From CAZPQM01 sp964588995 (GTDB lineage: Bacteria > Pseudomonadota > Alphaproteobacteria > Rickettsiales > UBA8987), in NCBI GenBank assembly GCA_964588995.1, contig CAZPQM010000016.1, forward strand, positions 1 through 29,674: a stretch of 29,674 nucleotides of DNA. Reading direction: 5' to 3'. The translations under genes and the position numbers were made by a program. Position 1 is the first letter of the stretch. The number at the start of each line of letters is the position of its first letter. Positions 1-7,197 of this stretch are shown here, in pieces. The notes beneath the pieces are model-generated. The model had not been told where the DNA came from, made no database searches, and saw only the letters and a program-made list of their open reading frames with translations.

Positions 1-414
1 TTCTTCCGAAGTTACGGGTGTAATTTGCCTAGTTCCTTCAGCATCGTTCTCTCAACCCCTGGGTATACTCTACCTTCCCACCTGTGTCGGTTTAGGGTAC
101 GGTCTATGAAAGGGCTATTTCCTGGCACCGATTCGCGGCATTACCAATCCAATAAGGTAATACAACTTACTCGATGCGTCACATCCTTTCTGGCCTAGGA
201 ATATTAACCTAGTTCCCATCGACTACGCCTTTCGGCCTCGCCTTAGGGGCCGGCTAACCCTGCGCAGATTAGCTTTACGCAGGAAACCTTGGGATTTCGG
301 GGGACGTGTTTCTCACACGTCTAATCGTTACTCATGCCAGCATTCTCACTTCCGATACCTCCAGTATCCCTTACGGGCTACCTTCGCAGGCTTACGGAAC
401 GCTCCGCTACCGTC

Positions 415-852
415 CAGAAGTCAAAAGACAGATGACGGAAGACAGAATTCATAACCATTTTTGGTGCAGCCCCGATAACATTTTCGATACATCTGTATAG
501 GCAGTTTTAAGTCTAGTAAACTGCTTGTTATCAATGTAATGCAAATCATTACAAAAGCTTAACCATACTTTCATTTCATCACTAGAGCCAATCGCCATTA
601 CCAGAAATCGTTTGAACTCCGGCTTCGAAGTACTTTGTTTACCAAAGCCCTCGGCTATATTGGCGCAGATACCTTTACTTGCCCTGCGCAACTGACTTGC
701 CAATTCAAACTGCTCATGCTTCGGTAACGCGTGAGATATCTTATGCACCTCCAGCGCAAGCCGGTAAGCTTTTTGATATACGTTTAAATCTTCATAGGAT
801 GAAATCGGTTTTTTCATTATCCTGTCCTCTGTTATCTGTCTTCTGCTATCTG
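415..852 (-). other. 23S rRNA intervening sequence in helix 45 (IVS-1, protein-coding)
   Basis: About 440 bases interrupt the rRNA between the conserved ACCGAAGCTT side (just above 852) and the GGTAGCGGAGCG side (just below 415), which matches the tip of helix 45 (E. coli about 1,170). The ends are complementary: AAAGACAGATGACGGAAGAC near 424-450 pairs with the GTCCTCTGTTATCTGTCTTC segment near 823-843, forming the long stem expected for RNase III excision. The inside carries the S23/IVP gene. In known cases the IVS is cut out and not religated, leaving a fragmented 23S; that this happens here is inferred. Confidence 0.9.
449..817 (-). CDS. Four-helix-bundle protein encoded in a 23S rRNA intervening sequence (S23/IVP family)
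   Basis: The 122-aa protein matches the IVS-encoded four-helix-bundle family (also called S23 or IVP). It shows the N-terminal segment SYEDLNVYQKAYRLALEV (residues 7-24), the helix-turn LASQLRRASKGICANIAEGFGK (39-60) in which RRA and NIAEG are typical, and the late KFLVMAIGSSDE-like segment. The start is ATG preceded by GAGGACAGGATA. It lies on the same strand as the rRNA, so it would be read from the rRNA precursor or an internal promoter. The family forms pentameric helical bundles; its cellular role is not established. The reading frame is intact. Identification rests on both sequence pattern and its location inside helix 45. Confidence 0.92.
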   Translation of the reverse strand: MKKPISSYEDLNVYQKAYRLALEVHKISHALPKHEQFELASQLRRASKGICANIAEGFGKQSTSKPEFKRFLVMAIGSSDEMKVWLSFCNDLHYIDNKQFTRLKTAYTDVSKMLSGLHQKWL

Positions 853-1373
853 AACTCCAAGCTTCGGTGGATGATTTGAGACCCGGTACATCTTCGGCGC
901 AAGACGACTTAGATTTAGACTAGTGAGCTGTTACGCTTTCTTTAAAGGATGGCTGCTTCTAAGCCAACCTCCTAGCTGTCTTGGTCGTTTCACATCCTTT
1001 TCCACTTAATCATCACTTAGGGACCTTAGCTGTGGATCTGGGTTGTTTCCCTCGCGACTACGGCCGTTATCAGTCGCAGTCTGTCTGCCATGCTCGAACT
1101 TTCTGGTATTCGGAGTTTGGTACGGTTTGGTAAGGCGGTAGGCCCCCCTAGCCGTTCCAGTGCTCTACCCCCAGAAGTTATACATGACGCACTACCTAAA
1201 TAGTTTTCGCGGAGAACCAGCTATATCCGAGTTTGTTTGGCCTTTCACCCCTAGCAACAAGTCATCCCCTAATTTTTCAACATTAGTGGGTTCGGTCCTC
1301 CAATGAATGTTACTTCATCTTCAACCTGCTCATAGCTAGATCACTCGGTTTCGGGTCTAATCCAACATACTAA

Positions 1374-1409
<36 letters not shown>

Positions 1410-1539
1410 CCTATCGGCTTAAGCTTGCATGTTAGACTAAGTCGCTGGCCCATTATACAAAAGGTACGCCGTCAGAGCATAAAGCTCCTCCGACTGCTTG
1501 TAAGCATATGGTTTCAGGTACTATTTCACTCCCCTCATC

Positions 1540-1586
<47 letters not shown>

Positions 1587-1873
1587 TATGCGAGTACTTA
1601 GGCTTGGAAGGTGACCCTCCCATGTTCAGACAGGTTTGCACGTGTCCCGCCCTACTCAAGGCTTAGCTAACGGTTTACCGATACGGGGCTATCACCCGCT
1701 ATGGCGCCACTTTCCAGAGGCTTCTCGTTATGTATAGCTAAACACTGGCCTGGTCCCCGTTCGCTCGTCACTACTAGGGGAGTCTCGGTTGATTTCCTTT
1801 CCTCCGGGTACTTAGATATTTCAGTTCCCCGGGTTCGCTTTTTATCCCTATGTATTCAGGATAAAATACCATT

Positions 1874-1940
1874 CAGAAGACAGATAACGGAAGACTGAAG
1901 ACAGACATTCTGTCGCCTGCCCTCTGTAATCTGTCCTCTG
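1874..1940 (-). repeat. 23S rRNA intervening sequence in helix 9 (IVS-2, hairpin without a gene)
   Basis: A 67-base insertion replaces the tip of helix 9 (E. coli about 131-148), between the GGGGAAACCCACCTA segment and the segment leading to GAATACATAGGG. It is one long inverted repeat: two 32-base arms (1874-1905 and 1909-1940) around a CAT loop. By eye, 24 of 32 arm positions are Watson-Crick and several of the rest are G-U in RNA. The outer arm CAGAAGACAGAT pairs fully with the outer end of the other arm, counting one G-U pair. Helix 9 is a classic IVS site in Alphaproteobacteria. The arms closely resemble the terminal stem of IVS-1. Confidence 0.88.
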
Positions 1941-2080
1941 TAGGTGGGTTTCCCCATTCGGACATCCACGGATCAAAGCCTATTGGCGGCTCCCCGCAGC
2001 TTATCGCAGCCTATCACGTCCTTCATCGCCTGCATATGCCAAGGCATTCACCAAACGCCCTTCTTATGCTTATATTTTTG

Positions 2081-2272
2081 AGATCACAACGCCATAGTCA
2101 GAACTAAACATCTGTTTCCAATGTTTTATTCGACTACAGTGTTCGTTTATACATCCGGATAACAGTTGGATGCATAAACTACTACTTATGCTGTTATTCA
2201 CAATGTCAAAAAACCTGAATCTCGTTACCGCGAACGGTTCGTTTTATTCGTCACCAATTGCTTGGGAGATGC
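2081..2272 (-). other. 23S rRNA leader region with small inverted repeats
   Basis: These ~190 bases lie between the promoter and the mature 23S 5' end and contain no gene. Visible inverted repeats are GCATAA (2172-2177) with TTATGC (2186-2191), and an ATACATCC/GGATGCAT-type pair just below it (about 2150-2176). I see no tRNA, no 16S end and no convincing boxA. The 5' arm of the 23S processing stem should lie near 2081-2110, but its partner is outside the window. Confidence 0.6.
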
Positions 2273-2301
2273 TTTATAAGCGCGGGCGCCTCCCCTGTCA
2301 A
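2273..2301 (-). promoter_or_regulatory. Sigma-70-type promoter of the unlinked 23S rRNA gene
   Basis: On the minus strand the -35 is TTGACA (2301-2296), the spacer is exactly 17 bases and GC-rich, and the -10 is TATAAA (2278-2273). An AT-rich run lies immediately upstream (2302-2335), as in UP elements of rRNA promoters. The predicted transcription start is near 2266, about 185 bases before mature 23S. The -10 context CGCTTATAA also occurs in the tRNA-Gly promoter at 29296-29324 with the same spacing. Confidence 0.85.
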
Positions 2302-2379
2302 CGAAAAAACTTCATTTAAAAAGCAATATTATTAAGTTTGGTTATTGCGCCTGGTTTTCAAGTACCCGGATGCCCTTTA

Positions 2380-2808
2380 CTAATTTTCCGAGTGATCCTG
2401 TTGGTAATCCCGATAGATTGCATGGATCACCTCACGGTAATATCGCTTCCGCTCTTCAATCTTCTCGTTCAATATTTTCGGGAACTGACGCAAATGCGGA
2501 TGCTTGAGCAAAATATACTCCTCCAGAATCGAGGTAAAAAGCAACTCCTCCATCCGTTTTTGCTTGCGCGCATCATACAATGATTCGGTCACCAATACCT
2601 TGCGTTTAATCACGGAATCGCCCTGCTGTATCGCCTTGGCAATTTCATGCTCACGCGATAGCATATTAAATCCGCATTCATAGAGTCGCCATAGCAGATC
2701 CGCCTCTTGCACCGGGTTTAGTACGCCGTCCGCCTCTGTGTAGGCTGCGCGCTCCAGCTTCGGTATTAAAAGCTCATCATTATCATATTGTTTTCTCTCA
2801 TTCCCCAT
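2380..2808 (-). CDS. Hypothetical charged helical protein (142 aa)
   Basis: I do not recognise this family. The 142-aa product is very rich in Glu, Lys and Arg, has no signal peptide or membrane segment, and looks almost entirely helical. Its central part (about residues 35-75) contains the segment ECGFNMLSREHEIAKAI. The start is ATG 7 bases after GAGG, a good ribosome binding site. It follows the 59-aa ORF by 49 bases on the same strand, so the two may form an operon driven from the AT-rich region at 3050-3200. It ends about 80 bases before the 23S promoter, so read-through into the rRNA gene is possible. No function can be assigned. Confidence 0.75.
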   Translation of the reverse strand: MGNERKQYDNDELLIPKLERAAYTEADGVLNPVQEADLLWRLYECGFNMLSREHEIAKAIQQGDSVIKRKVLVTESLYDARKQKRMEELLFTSILEEYILLKHPHLRQFPKILNEKIEERKRYYREVIHAIYRDYQQDHSEN

Positions 2809-2857
2809 CTATGGGCCTCCCTCGTTAATAAGTTTACAGCGCAATGAAATACCGGCC

Positions 2858-3037
2858 TTACTTGCCCGACAGTGTCTTCAGCTTATCACGGCGCACCTGA
2901 GCGACTGTGATTCTGCCTGAAGAGAGCCAGATCGTTTCATTGCTTCGGTCATTCGAGCCTATCAGCCGTTTAAAAGCTGATAATAGCGTGCGTCCCCGCA
3001 AGCGTTGCCTGCGTACCATTCGGTTTCGTCTGACCAT
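2858..3037 (-). CDS. Small basic hypothetical protein (59 aa)
   Basis: This short ORF of 59 codons plus stop starts with ATG 5 bases after GAGGGAGA, a strong ribosome binding site. The N-terminal third is extremely basic (MVRRNRMVRRQRLRGR), like RNA- or DNA-binding tails. The remainder contains the segment ETIWLSSGRITVAQVRR, and the protein ends in LSGK. There is no membrane segment. It is the first gene behind the CtrA-like box at 3071-3116 and precedes the 142-aa gene. The clean ribosome binding site, promoter-like upstream element and position support a real gene; the function is unknown. Confidence 0.6.
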   Translation of the reverse strand: MVRRNRMVRRQRLRGRTLLSAFKRLIGSNDRSNETIWLSSGRITVAQVRRDKLKTLSGK

Positions 3038-3070
3038 CTATTCTCCCTCAAGAATCAATTGAGCGTACTA

Positions 3071-3116
3071 TAGCAAAGAGAAGTTAACAAATCGTTAATG
3101 ATGGCAAAATAAATCG
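3071..3116 (-). promoter_or_regulatory. CtrA-like box in a shared promoter element, copy A
   Basis: The core is TTAA-CAAATCG-TTAA (3084-3098); on the minus strand it reads TTAA-N7-TTAAC, the CtrA consensus known from Alphaproteobacteria. It sits in a longer element with TAGCAAA (3071-3077) on one side and GGCAAAATAA (3103-3112) on the other. The same three blocks with identical spacing recur at 25786-25830. It lies about 35 bases upstream of the 59-aa gene and between it and xthA. The AT-rich intergenic stretch 3120-3266 holds no other element I can support. Confidence 0.6.
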
Positions 3117-3266
3117 CTATTTTATTACTATTTTTCAATAGGTTATTTGAATTTTATTTAAAGCAAATATTGTTAAAATTTTAGCAGTATTATGATAAAA
3201 CACCTAAATCACTGAAATCAAAAAGCCGATTGCGCGCGTAGTTATACTATTGTAGCGTACTGCACT

Positions 3267-4055
3267 ATGCGTATTGCTACCTACAATATAAACTCGGTAC
3301 GGCTGCGGCTGGAGCGTGTGTTGGCCCTCCTCCGCGAACAAAACCTCGATATTCTCGCCTTGCAGGAAACCAAATGCGCTGATGAGCATTTTCCTATGGA
3401 AGCCTTTAAGCAGGCCGGATGGGAGCATAGCTATTGCTCGGGAGAAAAGTCCTATAACGGTGTTGCGCTGATTTCGCGTATACCGCTAAGCAATGTACAC
3501 CCGGTTGCTTTTATCAATGATCATAAACGCCATTTAGCCGGAACATTACCCAACGGCACCGAGATTCACACTTTCTATATTCCCGCCGGGGGTGACGAAC
3601 CGGATCCTGTCATTAATCCCAAGTTCAAACATAAGCTCGACTATGTTGATGCCATGCACGATTATTTTAAGGAGCATCACCATCGCGATAAACCCATGAT
3701 CACATTGGGCGACTTTAACATCGCCCCGCTGGAGCATGATGTCTGGTCGCATAAGCAACTGGTGAAGGTCGTTAGCCATACACCGATAGAAGTAGAAAAG
3801 CATACGCGCATGCAGCGTTCGATCGGATGGATCGATGTCGCGCGGGAATTTGTGCCACCGGAAAAAAAGCTGTATAGTTGGTGGAGTTATCGTAACCGCG
3901 ATTGGCGCAAGTCCAACCGTGGTCGTCGGTTGGATCACATCTGGGTGACCGCCCCCCTAAAAGAGAAGGTACGCTCTATTGATTTTTTGAATGACTTACG
4001 TGATGGAGAAAAACCGTCCGATCATATACCTGTTATTATGGAGCTTGCCGTATGA
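3267..4055 (+). CDS. xthA: Exodeoxyribonuclease III (AP endonuclease)
   Basis: A cytoplasmic DNA repair enzyme that cleaves 5' to abasic sites and removes 3' blocking groups in base excision repair. The 262-aa length is usual for the family. Visible EEP-fold active-site motifs are YNINSVR with Asn7, LQETKC with Glu34 (metal ligand), FYIP with Tyr104, GDFN with Asp149 and Asn151, LDH (222-224), and the C-terminal SDH with His253 as general base. The WWSYR segment (205-209) is also typical of the ExoIII class. There is no obvious Shine-Dalgarno before the ATG. The stop codon overlaps the start of the next gene (ATGA), indicating translational coupling. All key residues are present. Confidence 0.95.
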   Translation: MRIATYNINSVRLRLERVLALLREQNLDILALQETKCADEHFPMEAFKQAGWEHSYCSGEKSYNGVALISRIPLSNVHPVAFINDHKRHLAGTLPNGTEIHTFYIPAGGDEPDPVINPKFKHKLDYVDAMHDYFKEHHHRDKPMITLGDFNIAPLEHDVWSHKQLVKVVSHTPIEVEKHTRMQRSIGWIDVAREFVPPEKKLYSWWSYRNRDWRKSNRGRRLDHIWVTAPLKEKVRSIDFLNDLRDGEKPSDHIPVIMELAV

Positions 4056-5101
4056 GGTTTATACTCGTTGCCGCGCTGATACTTTTGATCGCCTACGCCA
4101 TAATGTTTTTGACCGGCTATGACAAACCGATTGAGCGCATTAACACCGGTGGTATGGTTCACAATGCACAAGCCGAGGAAGCTATCACCTTCGGGCTGCC
4201 GATAGATTGCGAACTGAACACTACCTGCTTCATTCAAAATTATGTCGATATGGAACCGGGTGAAGGTTACAAAAATTATACCTGCGATCATCACAGCTAT
4301 GACAACCATAAAGGCACCGATTTTCGGTTGCTGACCGAGGCCAGCCTGAAAGATGACGTGGACGTGCTTGCCGCGAGGGACGGCACGGTGGCCAACATCC
4401 GCGATGAAGTGCCTGATATCAACCGGCGTGAAAATCCGGCCTATGACGATACCAAAGGCTGCGGCAATGTTGTCATTCTTCGCCATGAGCAAGGCTATAC
4501 GACGTGGTATTGCCATATGAAGCGCGGCAGCATACGGGTGAAAAAAGGGGATAGCGTGAAAGCCGGGGATGTTCTTGGTACGGTCGGTCTCTCCGGAAAC
4601 ACCGTGTTCCCGCACCTGCATTTTGCGATTCAGAAAAACGGCGAGCATTATGACCCCTTTACCGGTAACCGCATGGAAACCAGCTGCGATCAACCTGCTA
4701 CACGTAATTTATGGAACAGGGACGCACAGAAAAAACTGGAAGGGCATCGGAAGACGGCGATCCTGACGGTCGGTATAAACGGGGATGTGCCTGATACCGA
4801 TGCAATCAAAAAAGGCACGCAACCTCCAAGGTCGCTGCAACCGGATTCCCGCGCGCTACTAGGCTGGATTTATATTATGGGACCGAAGAAAGATGACCTG
4901 ATTCAGCTGACCATTACGTTCCCGAACGGCAATACCCGGGTGCTGGATCATGCTCTGCCGAAAAATAAGGCCGAATATGTTCTGTTTTCCGGCATCAAGC
5001 GCAAGACCGATCGTTGGGAAAAAGGCACCTATCAGTTTGCATTTGAACTAGTGCGCGGGAAGAAAGTAATCGACCGCCGTGTGATAGAACATCGTTTGTA
5101 G
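4052..5101 (+). CDS. M23 family metallopeptidase (LytM-like), membrane-anchored or secreted
   Basis: A predicted periplasmic peptidoglycan endopeptidase or LytM-fold regulator. Residues 2-20 form a hydrophobic N-terminal segment that could be an uncleaved anchor or signal peptide. The M23 domain spans about residues 80-215 with HKGTD (His86, Asp90 as Zn ligands), YCHM (His155) and HLH (His188, His190), so the catalytic set looks complete. The region from about 230 to 349 is a separate C-terminal part I do not recognise; it looks beta-rich. Two Cys pairs are plausible outside the cytoplasm (C53/C59, C78/C137). It overlaps xthA by 4 bases, an odd functional pairing that is probably only transcriptional. 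Substrate and activity are inferred from the family. Confidence 0.85.
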   Translation: MRFILVAALILLIAYAIMFLTGYDKPIERINTGGMVHNAQAEEAITFGLPIDCELNTTCFIQNYVDMEPGEGYKNYTCDHHSYDNHKGTDFRLLTEASLKDDVDVLAARDGTVANIRDEVPDINRRENPAYDDTKGCGNVVILRHEQGYTTWYCHMKRGSIRVKKGDSVKAGDVLGTVGLSGNTVFPHLHFAIQKNGEHYDPFTGNRMETSCDQPATRNLWNRDAQKKLEGHRKTAILTVGINGDVPDTDAIKKGTQPPRSLQPDSRALLGWIYIMGPKKDDLIQLTITFPNGNTRVLDHALPKNKAEYVLFSGIKRKTDRWEKGTYQFAFELVRGKKVIDRRVIEHRL

Positions 5102-5112
5102 TCTGCAAAAAA

Positions 5113-6000
5113 CTATCGTTGCCACTCTGCAGCCAGGCAGCGAATGACGCCGGATAGGTCCTTTTGCTGCAAAAACACCTTCAGCCCCGCGGCTTCAAGA
5201 ATCTGCTGCACTTCCCGTTCCTGCCCCTGCCCGATTTCAACGACAATAAGCGCGTTTTCATGCGTCACCCGTTTCAAACCTGCAGCAATGTCAAGATAAG
5301 CCTCTAAGCCATCACCTCCGCCATCTAATGCACTATGCGGGTCAAAATGCCTGACTTCCGGCTCCAGCAAATCAATCGTTGCGGTCGGTATGTAAGGTGG
5401 GTTTGAAACGACGATATCAAACCGGTTCCCCTCCAGCCCTTCACACCAATTACCGTGGTTAAATTGCACCCGATCCTGCAACGCTAGCCGCCGGGCATTT
5501 TGCTCCGCCAGCCTGAGCGCTTCAGGAGATTGATCCACCGCCACCCCTTGCGCCTGCTTGTATTCACCCAGCAGGCTTAAAATCAGGCACCCGGTACCCG
5601 TACCTAAATCGAGTATGCGAAACGCCTCATCCGGCAACGGCCTTTGCTTAAGCACGACGTCAATCAAGGTTTCCGAATCAGGGCGCGGATCAAGCGTGTG
5701 CTCATTGGTATAAAACACATGCTTCCAAAAGCCCTTTTCTCCGATAATATGCGACACGGGTTCACGCTGCAACCGGCGTACAATCAGCTTCGCATATGTC
5801 TCCACCTCAGCTTGGGTAAGTTTACGCGTCGCATCAGCGAGCAGCTCTTCATAGGTAATTTCAAGCGCATGTTGCAGTAATAATCGTGAGTCAAGAAGCG
5901 GCATGGCAATACCCGCTTTTTTGAGCCGCTGCGAGCCTTCACGCCACGCTGCCTTAAGCTCAAGCATCGGAAATTCGATCACATTGTTTTTTACATTCAT
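5113..6000 (-). CDS. prmC: Peptide chain release factor N5-glutamine methyltransferase
   Basis: Methylates the glutamine of the GGQ motif of release factors RF1 and RF2 using S-adenosylmethionine. The 295-aa protein has an N-terminal helical domain (about 1-90), a PRPDSE segment (105-110), the SAM-binding motif DLGTGTG (131-137), and the catalytic NPPY (200-203) that stacks the Gln substrate. It lies 52 bases downstream of prfA, which encodes its substrate, the usual arrangement. The chosen ATG follows GAAGAG; an internal Met12 is a possible alternative. It ends 11 bases from the convergent M23 gene. Confidence 0.95.
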   Translation of the reverse strand: MNVKNNVIEFPMLELKAAWREGSQRLKKAGIAMPLLDSRLLLQHALEITYEELLADATRKLTQAEVETYAKLIVRRLQREPVSHIIGEKGFWKHVFYTNEHTLDPRPDSETLIDVVLKQRPLPDEAFRILDLGTGTGCLILSLLGEYKQAQGVAVDQSPEALRLAEQNARRLALQDRVQFNHGNWCEGLEGNRFDIVVSNPPYIPTATIDLLEPEVRHFDPHSALDGGGDGLEAYLDIAAGLKRVTHENALIVVEIGQGQEREVQQILEAAGLKVFLQQKDLSGVIRCLAAEWQR

Positions 6001-6052
6001 AGTAACTCTTCATTACATCCCACGCCCCTACCTAGATAAGAGGCGGATGTTA

Positions 6053-7114
6053 TTACGCCACCGCAGCGATCTTCGCCGCCTGGTCTTCAGCAATCAGCGC
6101 GTCAATCACTTCATCGAGTTCACCGCCACTGACGATCTCGTCAATCTTATAGAGTGTCAAATTAATGCGGTGATCACTCACACGACCCTGCGGAAAATTA
6201 TAGGTGCGGATGCGCTCCGAACGGTCGCCCGACCCAACCTGACTTTTGCGCGCCTCAGCCCGTTCCGAGGCCTGCCGCTCCCGCTCTGCATCATAGAGCC
6301 TAGCGCGCAGCACCTTCATGGCCTTCGCCCGGTTTTTATGCTGCGATTTTTCGTCCTGCTGACTCACCACAATACCGCTCGGAATGTGCGTTATGCGAAC
6401 GGCGGAATCAGTCGTATTCACACTCTGCCCGCCCGGACCACTTGCGCGGAACACATCAATTTTCAGATCCGCCTCGTTAATTTCGACATCAACCTCTTCC
6501 GCTTCAGGCAACACGGCCACCGTCGCAGCAGAGGTGTGCACCCTACCCTGAGTTTCCGTTGCAGGTACGCGCTGAACGCGGTGCACGCCGGATTCAAACT
6601 TCAACCGCTCAAAAACATTAGCGCCGGAAATAGTCGCCGATGCTTCTTTATAGCCACCTACTTCCGCTGGCGAGGTGGACAAAACTTCAAATTTCCAGCC
6701 ACGCTTGTCTGCATAGCGCTGATACATTTCGAACAAATCTCCGGCGAAGAGCGCGGCTTCATCACCCCCCGTTCCGGCACGCACTTCCAGAATGGCATTC
6801 TTTTCATCCGCACTGTCTTTTGGCAATAAGGCCAGCTGAATTTCATGCTCCAGTTCAGGTAAGCGCTTCTTAGCCGAAAAAAGCTCCTCCTCCGCAAGCT
6901 CTTTCATCTCTGGGTCCTGCAGCATTTCTTCTGCATCCGCTATGGATTGCTGCAATTCAAAATATCCCTTAGCTTTTTCTACTACCGGCGTTAAATCGGA
7001 ATATTCTTTCGATATTCTGGCAAATTCATCGCCAAGCGCAGCTGGGTCGCCTAACTTCTCCGCAAGCGACTCGTGCTTTTTGATTAATTCCTGTAAAGTA
7101 TCATTTAGACTCAT
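6053..7114 (-). CDS. prfA: Peptide chain release factor 1 (RF1)
   Basis: Recognises UAA and UAG stop codons and triggers peptide release on the ribosome. With the start chosen here the protein is 353 aa. It contains the codon-reading PAT motif (184-186) and the GGQ motif within SGPGGQSVNTTDSAVR (GGQ at 228-230), which promotes hydrolysis and is methylated by PrmC. PAT, rather than SPF, makes it RF1 and not RF2. The frame stays open 13 codons upstream to an ATG at 7153. I prefer the internal ATG because the N-terminus then aligns with RF1 proteins (helix ending in KLGD), though neither start has a clear ribosome binding site. It lies in the block ispG-hisS-prfA-prmC. Confidence 0.95.
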   Translation of the reverse strand: MSLNDTLQELIKKHESLAEKLGDPAALGDEFARISKEYSDLTPVVEKAKGYFELQQSIADAEEMLQDPEMKELAEEELFSAKKRLPELEHEIQLALLPKDSADEKNAILEVRAGTGGDEAALFAGDLFEMYQRYADKRGWKFEVLSTSPAEVGGYKEASATISGANVFERLKFESGVHRVQRVPATETQGRVHTSAATVAVLPEAEEVDVEINEADLKIDVFRASGPGGQSVNTTDSAVRITHIPSGIVVSQQDEKSQHKNRAKAMKVLRARLYDAERERQASERAEARKSQVGSGDRSERIRTYNFPQGRVSDHRINLTLYKIDEIVSGGELDEVIDALIAEDQAAKIAAVA

Positions 7115-7197
7115 ATCAGTATCTTTTATATGGCTCTGGCTTACCCCGAGCATCTATCCCACGTTTAAGCCCCTCAGATCATATTCGAGGGATGCAG

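Noticed and set aside
306..500. Plus-strand ORF in the 23S region
   Set aside because: It runs antisense through conserved 23S rRNA and into the IVS end; no ribosome binding site or family pattern. The same applies to 1701-1898.
4022..4693. Minus-strand ORF (223 codons) opposite the M23 peptidase gene
   Set aside because: Shadow of a well-supported gene with intact metal-binding motifs on the plus strand.
5903..6829. Long plus-strand ORF (308 codons) opposite prfA and the prmC start
   Set aside because: It lies antisense to a clear RF1 gene; the frame is open only because of the codon pattern of the true gene.
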